64,000 nt of DNA from an uncultured Bacteroidales bacterium. GTDB lineage: Bacteria > Bacteroidota > Bacteroidia > Bacteroidales > F082. The notes under the pieces were generated by a model. The model ran no database searches, was not told where the DNA came from, and saw only the letters and a program-made list of their open reading frames with translations. This document shows, piece after piece, positions 15,930 through 24,504 of the stretch; within the stretch, counting starts at the first letter, position 1, and every line of letters starts with the position of its first letter. Both the position numbers and the translations under genes were made by a program. Location: NCBI GenBank assembly GCA_947307415.1, contig CAMZJA010000006.1, forward strand, positions 27,801 to 91,800, read 5' to 3'.

Positions 15930-18900
15930 ATGAAAAAGAAGGATTATTTGTTTGAGACAAGCTGGGAAGTTTGCAACATGGTGGGCGGCATCTATACCGT
16001 CCTTTCGACAAAAGCGGAAGAATTAAAGCAACAGCTTGATGATCATTATATTACTATAGGTCCGGATGTGGTGAAAGAAGCCCACGAGACCTTGTATTTT
16101 ATTGAAGACCCGTCGCTGTTTGCCGAGTGGCGCGAGAAAGTGGCGTCGCAGCTCGGACTGAAGGTGCGTGTCGGAAGATGGAAGATTTCGGCTAAGCCAA
16201 TAGCCATTTTGATCGATTATACCTCGATGTATTCCATTAAGAATGAGATACTTGGACATCTTTGGGAGAAATATCAGCTCGACTCTATCCAAGGTCAGTG
16301 GGATTATATTGAACCGGTGATTTTCGGATACGCTGCAGGAAAAGTCATAGAGAGCTTCGTGGAATGGAATGTGGGCATGGACGACAAGGTAGTGGCGCAG
16401 TTCCATGAGTGGATGACAGGCGCCGGAGTGCTTTATTTGAAAGAGCATTGTCCTTATATTTCAACGGTTTTCACTACGCATGCCACATATCTCGGACGTG
16501 CCATCAGCGGCAACGGACTCCCGCTCTACAGTCAGCTTGAGACGTATAACTGGCAGTCGATGGCGAGCCATTTCAACATCGTCTCGCAGCAGTCGATGGA
16601 GATGAAATCGGCTCAAAATGCTGACGTTTTCACTACAGTGAGCGAGATCACGGCTCAGGAATGCGAACAGTTTTTACAAAGAAAACCTGACTTTATCACT
16701 ATCAACGGCATAAATTCAGATTTTAAGAAGTCGGTTGATAAATGCCGCAACGACCAGAGAATAAAGAGCAGGGCGAAGATTTTTGAGATCATCGACACCC
16801 TTTGTGGCAAAGAGGTTTCCCGTGACTCGATGTTGCTGATAAACAGCGGTCGATATGAGTTTCATAACAAGGGTATCGACTTGTATATCAAGATGTTAGC
16901 GAAGCTGAACCATGATGAGAGCTTGAAACGCGACATTGTGGCGGTGATAGCGGTGCCAGGTAATATTGCCGGTCCTTCGAAGGATTTGACATATCGTCTT
17001 GATAAAAAAGTTGAGATTAACGGTCATACTGAGTTCCCGTGCACACATTATGTTCATGATTATCAATATGATATGATTTTGAACGCATTGCGCGAAAATG
17101 GCTTGCAAAACAATGAAGGCGATCGCGTGAAGGTGATGTTTATACCGGCATATCTCAATGGCAACGATGGAATTTTCAACATAAAATACAACGATTTACT
17201 TTACGGATTCGACCTTTCGATATTCCCATCTTATTATGAACCATGGGGTTACACTCCGCTTGAGAGCATTGCGCACGGCATCCCGACAGTGACAATGGAT
17301 GTGGCTGGATTTGGAAAGTATATCTTGAGTGAAAAGATTGATAATGAAGCAGTTACGGTAATCCATAGGGATGAGAATAATGGCGATTATGTCATTAATG
17401 AGATTGAAAAAGTGGTTGTGAAAATGTCGGCTCATTCTGACAAAGAGATGGAAGAAATCTCGAAGAAAGCTATTGAAATTGCATCGAAACTGGTGTGGAA
17501 AGGCTTGATTACCAATTACTTGGATGCATATAAGCTTGCGATGGACAAAGCGTCGGGGAGAGAGTCGATGAAGCAGAGCAAGCAGTATTCGGAAGTGTTG
17601 CGTAACTTCGATTTTAAGAAGCAAGACGCCCCTACATGGAAGAAAATGCTTGTGGAGCCGAATTATTCGGAAGAAATGAAGAAGCTTCAGGAATTGGCAA
17701 ACAACATCTGGTGGTGCTGGAACGTCGATGCTGTTGAACTCTTCGAAAGTATTGATCCTATTGCGTTCGAGCGTCTGGAGCAGAACCCGATTGCGTTGAT
17801 GGAGAGCCTCACGAAGTTCCAAATCGACAGCCTCGAGCAAGACGCGAATTTCATCGAGAAACTGAATAAAGTTTATGACAAGTTCAAGGAATATATGTCG
17901 GTGAAGCCTGCCGACGACAATAAAATTGCCTATTTCTCAATGGAATATGGCCTTTTGAAATCGCTAAAAATCTATTCCGGCGGCCTTGGCATCCTTGCCG
18001 GCGACTACCTCAAGCAGGCATCCGATTCGAATGCTAACTTATTGGCTATCGGTCTGTTATATCGTTTCGGTTACTTCAATCAAGAGCTTTCGGTTTGGGG
18101 CGATCAGCTCTCGCAGTACCTGCCGCAGAAGTTCTCGATGCTCCCTATTGAGCCTGTTCGTGACGAGGAAGGCAACTGGGTTACGATAAGCATAGCGTTC
18201 CCGGGCAGAAGCGTTGTCGCGAAGGCGTGGAAAGTCAATGTGGGAAGGATAAGTCTTTACCTGCTTGACACCGACACTGAAAAGAACTCGCCGGAGGACA
18301 GAGCTATCACCGGACAACTTTACGGCGGCGACAGCGAGATGCGAATCAAGCAGGAAATGTTCCTCGGAATTGGTGGCATCAGACTGCTTAACGCATTGAA
18401 TATCAAGCCAACAATATATCACTGCAACGAAGGTCACGCCGCTTTCTGCGGTCTTGAACGACTGAGCAACTACGTCATAAAACATAATCTTGACTTCGAC
18501 GTTGCGAAGGAACTTGTGCGCACTTCGACCTTGTTCACCACGCACACGCCTGTTCCGGCAGGTCACGATGCGTTTGAGGAGAACCTGATGAGGACGTATT
18601 TCTCTCCATTCCCGAGCAGAATCAACCTTACGTGGGACGAGTTCATGAACTTGGGACGCATGCGTCACAACGACCCGAACGAGAAGTTCTCGATGAGCGT
18701 GCTGGCTGTGAACCTCAGTCAGGAGGTGAATGGCGTGAGTAAGATTCACGGCAGGGTGAGCCGTGAGATGTTCCAGCAGATGTGGCCAGGCTATTTCGCA
18801 GAGGAGAACCACATCGGCTACGTCACCAACGGCGTGCATCTCCCGACGTGGGCCGACCGCAACTGGCAACGCCTGTATACTAAGGTGTTGGGCGTGGATT

Positions 18901-20162
18901 ATCTCGCTAACCAGTCGGATCCGACGGTTTGGGAGAAGATTCAGAATGTGCCTGACAGTGACTTCTGGAAGATTCGTAAAGAATTGAAACACAATCTGAT
19001 AGAGTTTATTAAAGTCAAGATTGCCGATGACATGCAACGTCGTTCGGAGAGTCCGAAACTGATTCTTGAGACAGTTGAGAAACTCAATGAGAACGCGTTG
19101 ATTATAGGCTTTGCCCGTCGTTTCGCCACATACAAACGCGCGCATCTGCTGTTTAGAAACCTTGAACGTTTGGCGGAGATTGTCAATGACCCGAAACGTC
19201 CGGTCATCTTCCTTTTTGCAGGCAAGGCGCATCCTAACGACAAGGCAGGTCAGGATTTGATTAAGAATATCATTGAAGTCGGAAGGAGAAAAGAATTTAT
19301 CGGTAAAGTGTTGTTTATCAATAACTACGACATGGAAATCGGTAAGCTTTTGACTTCGAGTGTCGACATATGGATGAACACGCCTACACGTCCGTTGGAG
19401 GCTTCTGGAACCTCGGGAGAGAAGGCCGCGATGAACGGAACACTCAATTTCTCGGTGCTCGACGGCTGGTGGGCTGAGGGCTATCGTCCGAAGGCAGGCT
19501 GGGCAATCAAAGAGGAGAGAACCTACGACGACCAGCGTTATCAGGATGAGCTCGACGCCGAGACGATTTACAACACTTTAGAAAACGAGATTATCCCGTT
19601 GTATTACAATAGAAACAAAGAAGGCGTGCCGAGCGAGTGGATTCAATGCATGAAGAACGACATGATGCAGATTGCTCCGTTCTACACTATGAAACGCATG
19701 CTCGACGACTACTTCAGCCAGTATTACAACAAACTCATCGAGCGCACCAACTGGATGCGAGCCAACCGTTACGCCAAGGCGTTTGAGATTGTCGATTGGA
19801 AGCGCAACGTGGAGGCCAACTGGGATAAGATCGAGGTGGAATCCATCAAGGTGCCGGATCCGGATGTGCGTCCGCTGACGTTCGGCGATGTGTTTATTGC
19901 TGAGATCATTTTGAAGACTCCAGGCTTAAAGAAAGGCGACGTTGGCGTTGAGTTGCTCTTTGCTGACAAGACTAACAATGTGATAGACAAGCTGTTACGT
20001 GTCGAGGCGATGACGTTGGTCGATGCAGGCGAAAGCTGGGCAAGATACTACATCAGCATGCCGATAACCTACGCCGGAGTGTTTAACTACACGTTCAGAA
20101 TCTTCCCGACTAACGCCATGCTGCCGAACCGACAGGATTTGCCGCTCGTCAAATGGATTTAA
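15930..20162 (+). CDS. Fused glycogen synthase (GT3) and alpha-glucan phosphorylase (GT35)
   Basis: A single uninterrupted 1410-residue frame. Residues 1 to about 545 are a GT3-type glycogen synthase (ETSWEVCNMVGGIYTVLSTKA, HEWMTGAG, PSYYEPWGYTPLESIAHGIPT). About 560-650 is the N-terminal DUF3417-like part of short alpha-glucan phosphorylases (ELANNIWWCW). The rest is GT35 (SMEYGL, YSGGLGILAGDYLKQASD, HCNEGHAAF, TTHTPVPAGHD, YVTNGVHLPTW), with the PLP-lysine region EASGTSGEKAAMNGTLNFS intact. One chain thus carries both the elongating and the phosphorolytic activity. Cytoplasmic, last gene of the operon. Neither half lacks an obvious motif. Confidence 0.92.
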   Translation: MKKKDYLFETSWEVCNMVGGIYTVLSTKAEELKQQLDDHYITIGPDVVKEAHETLYFIEDPSLFAEWREKVASQLGLKVRVGRWKISAKPIAILIDYTSMYSIKNEILGHLWEKYQLDSIQGQWDYIEPVIFGYAAGKVIESFVEWNVGMDDKVVAQFHEWMTGAGVLYLKEHCPYISTVFTTHATYLGRAISGNGLPLYSQLETYNWQSMASHFNIVSQQSMEMKSAQNADVFTTVSEITAQECEQFLQRKPDFITINGINSDFKKSVDKCRNDQRIKSRAKIFEIIDTLCGKEVSRDSMLLINSGRYEFHNKGIDLYIKMLAKLNHDESLKRDIVAVIAVPGNIAGPSKDLTYRLDKKVEINGHTEFPCTHYVHDYQYDMILNALRENGLQNNEGDRVKVMFIPAYLNGNDGIFNIKYNDLLYGFDLSIFPSYYEPWGYTPLESIAHGIPTVTMDVAGFGKYILSEKIDNEAVTVIHRDENNGDYVINEIEKVVVKMSAHSDKEMEEISKKAIEIASKLVWKGLITNYLDAYKLAMDKASGRESMKQSKQYSEVLRNFDFKKQDAPTWKKMLVEPNYSEEMKKLQELANNIWWCWNVDAVELFESIDPIAFERLEQNPIALMESLTKFQIDSLEQDANFIEKLNKVYDKFKEYMSVKPADDNKIAYFSMEYGLLKSLKIYSGGLGILAGDYLKQASDSNANLLAIGLLYRFGYFNQELSVWGDQLSQYLPQKFSMLPIEPVRDEEGNWVTISIAFPGRSVVAKAWKVNVGRISLYLLDTDTEKNSPEDRAITGQLYGGDSEMRIKQEMFLGIGGIRLLNALNIKPTIYHCNEGHAAFCGLERLSNYVIKHNLDFDVAKELVRTSTLFTTHTPVPAGHDAFEENLMRTYFSPFPSRINLTWDEFMNLGRMRHNDPNEKFSMSVLAVNLSQEVNGVSKIHGRVSREMFQQMWPGYFAEENHIGYVTNGVHLPTWADRNWQRLYTKVLGVDYLANQSDPTVWEKIQNVPDSDFWKIRKELKHNLIEFIKVKIADDMQRRSESPKLILETVEKLNENALIIGFARRFATYKRAHLLFRNLERLAEIVNDPKRPVIFLFAGKAHPNDKAGQDLIKNIIEVGRRKEFIGKVLFINNYDMEIGKLLTSSVDIWMNTPTRPLEASGTSGEKAAMNGTLNFSVLDGWWAEGYRPKAGWAIKEERTYDDQRYQDELDAETIYNTLENEIIPLYYNRNKEGVPSEWIQCMKNDMMQIAPFYTMKRMLDDYFSQYYNKLIERTNWMRANRYAKAFEIVDWKRNVEANWDKIEVESIKVPDPDVRPLTFGDVFIAEIILKTPGLKKGDVGVELLFADKTNNVIDKLLRVEAMTLVDAGESWARYYISMPITYAGVFNYTFRIFPTNAMLPNRQDLPLVKWI

Positions 20163-20171
20163 ACGCTCTCT

Positions 20172-20210
20172 CGTCATTTCGAGCGAAACGAAGTGGAGTC
20201 GAGAAATCTC
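20172..20210 (+). repeat. GTCATTTCGAGCGAA-type dispersed repeat
   Basis: A non-coding copy of the family that starts GTCATTTCGAGCG and ends GTCGAGAAATCTC, between the glycogen fusion gene and the YqiA-like gene. Related CATTCCGAGC...GAGGAAC copies lie inside genes at 30306 and 43969. Reading the hydrolase frame upstream through it would give a spurious Arg/Ser-rich extension. Confidence 0.7.
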
Positions 20211-20224
20211 ATAATAGTAAGGAA

Positions 20225-20791
20225 ATGAAAAAGATAGTGTATATTCACGGTTTCGGAGGCTCGCCGTTCACTCAGACGGTGGGCTTCTTGAACTTATATT
20301 ACCCTGATTATGAATGGTGCGCGCTTGAAGTTGACCATCACGCGGGCGCTTCGATCAAGAAAATCAATGATTTTGCGAAGGAAAACGATGTCTTTGCCAT
20401 GATTGGTATGTCGCTGGGCGGCTTTTATGTGCTATGCAGCAATTTTACTGGTCCTAAGCTTGTGATTAACCCTGTCATCGAGCCGATGAAGTCGTTGAAA
20501 AAGAGCGTCGGCACGGTGCAATATCATGCTCGCCGAAGTGATGGCGCCACCTCGTTCAAGTTCACGATGCAGAATTTGTTTGAGTTTAAGAAATTCAAAT
20601 TCGTTGTAAATAATAATGTTACGTGTCATCACTGTGAGCACGACGAGCTTTTAGGCGACGACATCAAGCGCGACTACGAAAAAATCTTCAAAAACCGCAA
20701 AATGTGTCCAAAGAAGACTTTGCCTTCTCACATTATAAGTGAGAGCTACGTGAAACACGAAATCGTGGAGTGGCTATTAACAATTATTTGA
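20225..20791 (+). CDS. YqiA/YcfP-like alpha/beta hydrolase (UPF0227-type esterase)
   Basis: 188 residues from the ATG at 20225. KIVYIHGFGGSP is the oxyanion-loop strand of an alpha/beta hydrolase, GMSLGGFY the nucleophile elbow (Ser in GxSxG), and VINPVIEP matches the YqiA/YcfP group of small esterases. The closing histidine is probably in the C-terminal HIISESYVKHE segment. The start is set by the M-KKIVYIHG strand; the longer frame from 20153 runs through dispersed-repeat DNA and overlaps the upstream gene. Substrate unknown. Confidence 0.82.
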   Translation: MKKIVYIHGFGGSPFTQTVGFLNLYYPDYEWCALEVDHHAGASIKKINDFAKENDVFAMIGMSLGGFYVLCSNFTGPKLVINPVIEPMKSLKKSVGTVQYHARRSDGATSFKFTMQNLFEFKKFKFVVNNNVTCHHCEHDELLGDDIKRDYEKIFKNRKMCPKKTLPSHIISESYVKHEIVEWLLTII

Positions 20792-20841
20792 TATTTATCC
20801 TATCATAATTATTATAAAATCCAAATATAATTTGGCATAAC

Positions 20842-21576
20842 ATGAGTAAGGCCGTTTTATTATTAGTAATTGTCTTATTTTTCATTCTAATTAGGATTTT
20901 AAAACCATCTAAAGGCAGGATGGGTGAAAGAGCAGTTTCCCGTAAACTAAATAGACTGCCTCATTACAAATACAAAGTGATAAACAATCTTCTTATAAAT
21001 AGTTGCGGGCATTCAACGCAAATCGATCACGTGGTCGTATCACAATACGGGGTTTTTGTTATTGAAACAAAAAATTATCAAGGTCTTATTTATGGCGGAT
21101 ATAATACTGATTATTGGACTCAGAATATTTATGGGAAAAAGTACGAATTATATAATCCAATTATTCAGAATAAAGGTCATATAAAAGCATTAGAAAGGCT
21201 TTTGAAAGATTATAACGCGGGTGTTTTCGTGTCTATCGTTGCATTTTCAAAACGAGCAAAACTATTGGTTAATTTTGATGAAGTAGTATATTGGAATAAG
21301 ATTAATCGCTTGATAAAATCATATTATCAAGAATGTTTATCACAAGAAGATGTATATCAAATCTATAGTGTTTTATTATCTGAAAACAAAACATCCAGAA
21401 AAAATACTAAGGAGCACGTGAGATCAACTCGAAAAAATGTTAAAAGAAAAAAGAACGCAATATCAAAAGGGTATTGCCCTATATGTGGAAGTACTCTTGT
21501 CTTGAGGGATGGGAAATACGGATGGTTTTATGGATGTCAAAACTATCCTAACTGCAAATACGTACACAAAGTGTAA
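20842..21576 (+). CDS. NERD-domain protein with C-terminal topoisomerase-type zinc ribbon
   Basis: 244 residues. An N-terminal hydrophobic helix (about 3-20) tethers the protein to the membrane. About 28-150 is a nuclease-related (NERD) domain with GERAVSRKL, the QIDHVVVSQYGVFVIETKN catalytic-type motif (D and ExK as in restriction-endonuclease folds) and the family tail. The C-terminus carries a four-cysteine ribbon (CPICGSTLVLRDGKYGWFYGCQNYPNCKY), as in topoisomerase IA. A DNA-processing role is inferred from the family; no partner gene is obvious. Its base composition is more AT-rich than the neighbouring glycogen genes. Confidence 0.85.
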   Translation: MSKAVLLLVIVLFFILIRILKPSKGRMGERAVSRKLNRLPHYKYKVINNLLINSCGHSTQIDHVVVSQYGVFVIETKNYQGLIYGGYNTDYWTQNIYGKKYELYNPIIQNKGHIKALERLLKDYNAGVFVSIVAFSKRAKLLVNFDEVVYWNKINRLIKSYYQECLSQEDVYQIYSVLLSENKTSRKNTKEHVRSTRKNVKRKKNAISKGYCPICGSTLVLRDGKYGWFYGCQNYPNCKYVHKV

Positions 21577-21583
21577 AAACTAC

Positions 21584-21614
21584 TTGACAAAACCAAAGAT
21601 TTTTTGTATCTTTG
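21584..21614 (+). promoter_or_regulatory. Bacteroidota-type promoter of the DUF4160/DUF2442 pair
   Basis: TTG at 21584-21586, 20-bp spacer, TATCTTTG at 21607-21614; the ATG at 21635 is 21 bp downstream. Confidence 0.8.
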
Positions 21615-21634
21615 CGGCGTAAATAATTGTTATT

Positions 21635-21895
21635 ATGCCGGAAATTAGCAAATTTTATGGAATCGCGATTTACATGTTTATTGGTGACCACAATCCACCA
21701 CATTTTCATGTTTATTATGATGGCTCGTCAGCTGTTATAACAATAAAAGAAGGCACCATGTTAAAAGGTTCATTGCCTCCGCAAGCTAAACGACTTGTTA
21801 AACAATGGCTTGAGCTACATAGAGATGAATTATTGAATAACTGGAATCGTTTGTCAATCAGCGAATCCGCAATAAGTATAAAACCTTTAAGATGA
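21635..21895 (+). CDS. DUF4160 domain protein
   Basis: 86 residues. The core FYGIAIYMFIGDHNPPHFHVYYDG is the DUF4160 signature, with the HNPPHFHV histidine cluster that could bind metal or RNA. It has its own consensus promoter and overlaps the next gene by 4 bp. DUF4160 and DUF2442 are commonly adjacent small genes and have been suggested to form a toxin-antitoxin-like module; no activity can be read from the sequence. Confidence 0.88.
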   Translation: MPEISKFYGIAIYMFIGDHNPPHFHVYYDGSSAVITIKEGTMLKGSLPPQAKRLVKQWLELHRDELLNNWNRLSISESAISIKPLR

Positions 21896-22206
21896 TGAAA
21901 AACAATGAAATATTAGCCATAACAGCTGCTGAATATATTGAGGATTACAAACTCCGCCTCTCATTCAATAACGGCGTAGTTCGGATAGTCGATTTTGTCC
22001 CTTTGATGCAAAAAGGTATTTGCAAAAAACTGCGGGATAAAGACTATTTCCGCGCATTTACACTCGATCCTTTTACCGTTGATTGGAATAACGAAATAGG
22101 CTTTGCTCCCGAATATCTATATGAAATCGGAACATATCCCGAAAATGAGGAAACAACTCCACTAATGGCTGCCGAAGAACAACAACCTTACGGCAAGAAA
22201 CAGTAA
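21892..22206 (+). CDS. DUF2442 domain protein
   Basis: 104 residues. The pattern of a beta strand (YKLRLSFNNGVVRIVDFVPLM) followed by LRDKDYFRAFTLDPFTVDWNNEIGFAPEYLYE is the DUF2442 fold. Translationally coupled to the DUF4160 gene. It ends with no base separating it from the stop codon of the convergent exonuclease gene. Possible antitoxin or partner of the DUF4160 protein, by gene order only. Confidence 0.88.
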   Translation: MMKNNEILAITAAEYIEDYKLRLSFNNGVVRIVDFVPLMQKGICKKLRDKDYFRAFTLDPFTVDWNNEIGFAPEYLYEIGTYPENEETTPLMAAEEQQPYGKKQ

Positions 22207-22767
22207 TTATTGGTTAAACACCTCCATCGCAATGGCGGCGCAAGCTTCTGCGTCGGCGAGGGCATTGTGATGTTTGTTTTTCTTGGTGAAATCGTAGCCG
22301 CAGGCTGAGGCTACAGTTTGAAGTTTGTGGTTCTCGAGGTCTGGGAATACGATTTCGGAGGCGCGTTTGGTGTCGTAGATCTTGAATCGTTTGCGTCCCA
22401 TTTTGTAATGCTCAAACAAAGAGTTCAGACAGCGTTTTTCGAACTCGTAGCCGTGTGCCACAAATGGTAACCCTTTGATTTTCTTCTCAATCTGATTCCA
22501 AATTTGTGGAAATATCGGAGCGTTATCGGTGTCTTTTTTCTTGAGTCCGTGAATCTTTGTGGTGTAGAAGTCATAGTAGTTTGGCACAGGTTTCACCAGA
22601 CTGTAGAACTCTTCTACAATCTCGCGGTTGCGCACGATGACTACTCCCATGCTGCACACGCTCGTCGTCTCGCCGTTGGCGGCTTCAAAATCGATAGCGA
22701 CGAAGTCGGGGAGGTCGGGAAGATCAATGTCAGCCTTTGATTTCGGCGTAGTAGATGTCGATTCCAT
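22207..22767 (-). CDS. DEDDh 3'-5' exonuclease, DnaQ-like
   Basis: 186 residues. FVAIDFEAAN holds the first D/E pair of the exonuclease core, HGLKKKDT and PFVAHGYEFEKRCL the second motif, and HHNALADAEACAAIA the third with the DEDDh histidine and aspartate. Proofreading-type domain acting on single-stranded ends, free-standing rather than part of a polymerase. The first 38 bp overlap the upstream 103-residue gene, so it belongs to the MATE transcription unit. Confidence 0.9.
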   Translation of the reverse strand: MESTSTTPKSKADIDLPDLPDFVAIDFEAANGETTSVCSMGVVIVRNREIVEEFYSLVKPVPNYYDFYTTKIHGLKKKDTDNAPIFPQIWNQIEKKIKGLPFVAHGYEFEKRCLNSLFEHYKMGRKRFKIYDTKRASEIVFPDLENHKLQTVASACGYDFTKKNKHHNALADAEACAAIAMEVFNQ

Positions 22768-23041
22768 CGTCTTCGAACATTGATTCGCTGAGGCAGTACT
22801 GACCCGGTTTGTCGTCTTCCTGGAAAAGGTATATCGATGCCTTATGGAATGTCAAAGGCTTCTGATCGACCGAAAGTTTCTGCACTGTTTCGTAAGAAAT
22901 GCCTTCAATCTTGCAGAGCTTCATCATTGCCGCGAGGTCGAGGTCGACGTTCAAAAACATGTCTTTCTTTCCTTCTTTCCAAGCTATGCTGATGATGCCG
23001 GTGGTAAAGAGCTCGAAATCTTTAATTTCTATTTTTTTCAT
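22730..23041 (-). CDS. Conserved hypothetical protein (103 aa)
   Basis: I do not recognise this family. It is a soluble, acidic, mixed alpha/beta protein with no signal, no cysteine pair and no catalytic motif. It starts within the last 4 bp of the MATE gene and ends 38 bp inside the exonuclease gene; such tight overlap supports real, coupled translation. Confidence 0.7.
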   Translation of the reverse strand: MKKIEIKDFELFTTGIISIAWKEGKKDMFLNVDLDLAAMMKLCKIEGISYETVQKLSVDQKPLTFHKASIYLFQEDDKPGQYCLSESMFEDDGIDIYYAEIKG

Positions 23042-24366
23042 ATTTCCAATTTCTTCCAGTTTGCAAATTTAATGTAAAGTATTGATACTATTGCGATTAA
23101 GCCGCCGTAGATGTATTCGCAGGTCCATACCCATTCCACTTTGGTGGTGAGGCCTGTCAGAATCCAGACGTAGACGATGTAAAGCAGCAAGATGCCGAAC
23201 TCAAGCCACAGCGCCGCATTGGTTTTTCCTGTTCCCGACACCGCTTCAAACATTACAGCGCCGACAGCTTGGAAGATTATAGCGCCGCAGATTACGAAAA
23301 TTGAAGGGATTGCTGCGCCGGCGAGCATCATGTCGTCGGTGTAGATGCTCATCACCGAGGTGGGGAAGAAGATACACACCAAAATCAGCGGGATGCAGCA
23401 TAAGATGCAGTTCAGCACTATTTTGAACACGGTTGGAAGCACTTCGTCGGCTTTGCCTGCTCCGATGATTCGGCTCGTCAAGGTGTTGGATGTCGCCAGG
23501 AAGCCGAAGACAGGGATAAACAGAATCATGTAGACGCTTCGTGCTATCGACGAGATTCCTATGGCTTGCTCGCCCATTTTTTCAATCATGATGAAAAAGA
23601 TGAACCATGCGCTGAACGAGAACAGCTTCTGGAACATGGTTGGGGTTGCTATCTTGAAGATGTTGATAATCAGTTCTTTATTTATTCCGTGAGGCTTGAA
23701 AAGCTCGTATTCGCGTTTGCCTAATTTAATATAAGTGTAGACAAAGAAGAACGTTGTTGCTGTCACTTCAGCGATCAGTGATGCCAAGGCCGCTCCTGCG
23801 ATGCCCATCTCGGGGAAGCCGAATTTTCCGAAAATCAGGCAGTAGTCGAGAATGATGTTGACCGTTGCCATGATGACGGTGGAGTAGGTGATGACTTTCG
23901 TGTTGGAAAGTCCGGTGTACAACGAGCGGAAGAGATAGTTGAAGCAAACAAAGACGATGCCAAACTGACGCACGTTGATATATTCCATCGCGCCGGCGTA
24001 GATGCTCTCCGACTCGATGATGAAATCGAGGAGAGGACTGGAAAACAGACGCATTATCGTGAACAAAAACAGTCCGAAAATGAGTATCGAAGCCGCTCCG
24101 TGTTGGAAGATGACGCCGATGCGGTTGTACTGTTGCTCGCCGAAACGCCGTGCGATAATGATTTGAATACCAATGGCTAAGCCCATCGCCATGGTGGTGA
24201 ACACGAAATAATACATGCCCGCCATCATCGAGGCGCCGAGGGCTATCACGCCGCGGTGACCCAAAAACGCCGTGTCGGTGAAGGTGATGAGCGTCTGCGC
24301 AAGTCCGCCAATCATAATTGGAACGGCGATGCGCCAGATTTCTTTTGTCGAAACACTTGTCTTCAT
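23038..24366 (-). CDS. MATE family multidrug/Na+ antiporter
   Basis: 442 residues with about 12 hydrophobic segments. The N-terminal block WRIAVPIMIGGLAQTLITFTDTAFLG is the classical MATE signature and is partly repeated in the second half (ATPTMFQKLFSFSAWFIFFIMIEKMG). Exports cationic drugs or metabolites against Na+ or H+. The start at 24366 gives the standard N-terminus; a longer frame from 24402 would translate promoter DNA. First gene of a three-gene overlapping unit on the minus strand. Confidence 0.93.
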   Translation of the reverse strand: MKTSVSTKEIWRIAVPIMIGGLAQTLITFTDTAFLGHRGVIALGASMMAGMYYFVFTTMAMGLAIGIQIIIARRFGEQQYNRIGVIFQHGAASILIFGLFLFTIMRLFSSPLLDFIIESESIYAGAMEYINVRQFGIVFVCFNYLFRSLYTGLSNTKVITYSTVIMATVNIILDYCLIFGKFGFPEMGIAGAALASLIAEVTATTFFFVYTYIKLGKREYELFKPHGINKELIINIFKIATPTMFQKLFSFSAWFIFFIMIEKMGEQAIGISSIARSVYMILFIPVFGFLATSNTLTSRIIGAGKADEVLPTVFKIVLNCILCCIPLILVCIFFPTSVMSIYTDDMMLAGAAIPSIFVICGAIIFQAVGAVMFEAVSGTGKTNAALWLEFGILLLYIVYVWILTGLTTKVEWVWTCEYIYGGLIAIVSILYIKFANWKKLEI

Positions 24367-24504
24367 AATATCGTTGCAAAAATACAAAATTTTATGATGC
24401 AAATTCCGTTTAAAATATTATATTTGTAGTTTGAAAAATCTTATCGTCTTAATAGGATATTTTATTGTAAGATATTGAAAATTAAATATTTAATAATTGT
24501 TTTT

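Noticed and set aside
18057-19232. Long open frame (391 codons) on the minus strand inside the glycogen synthase/phosphorylase fusion
   Set aside because: It lies wholly antisense to conserved GT35 sequence, has Arg/His-rich composition and no motif; it is a shadow of the real gene.
20153-20224. N-terminal extension of the YqiA-like hydrolase
   Set aside because: The 24 extra codons translate a dispersed intergenic repeat and overlap the upstream gene; the hydrolase fold begins at the ATG at 20225.
24475-24504. Upstream start of the HEAT-repeat protein at 24475
   Set aside because: The codon is TTG and gives a longer, less typical signal peptide; the ATG at 24505 is preferred.
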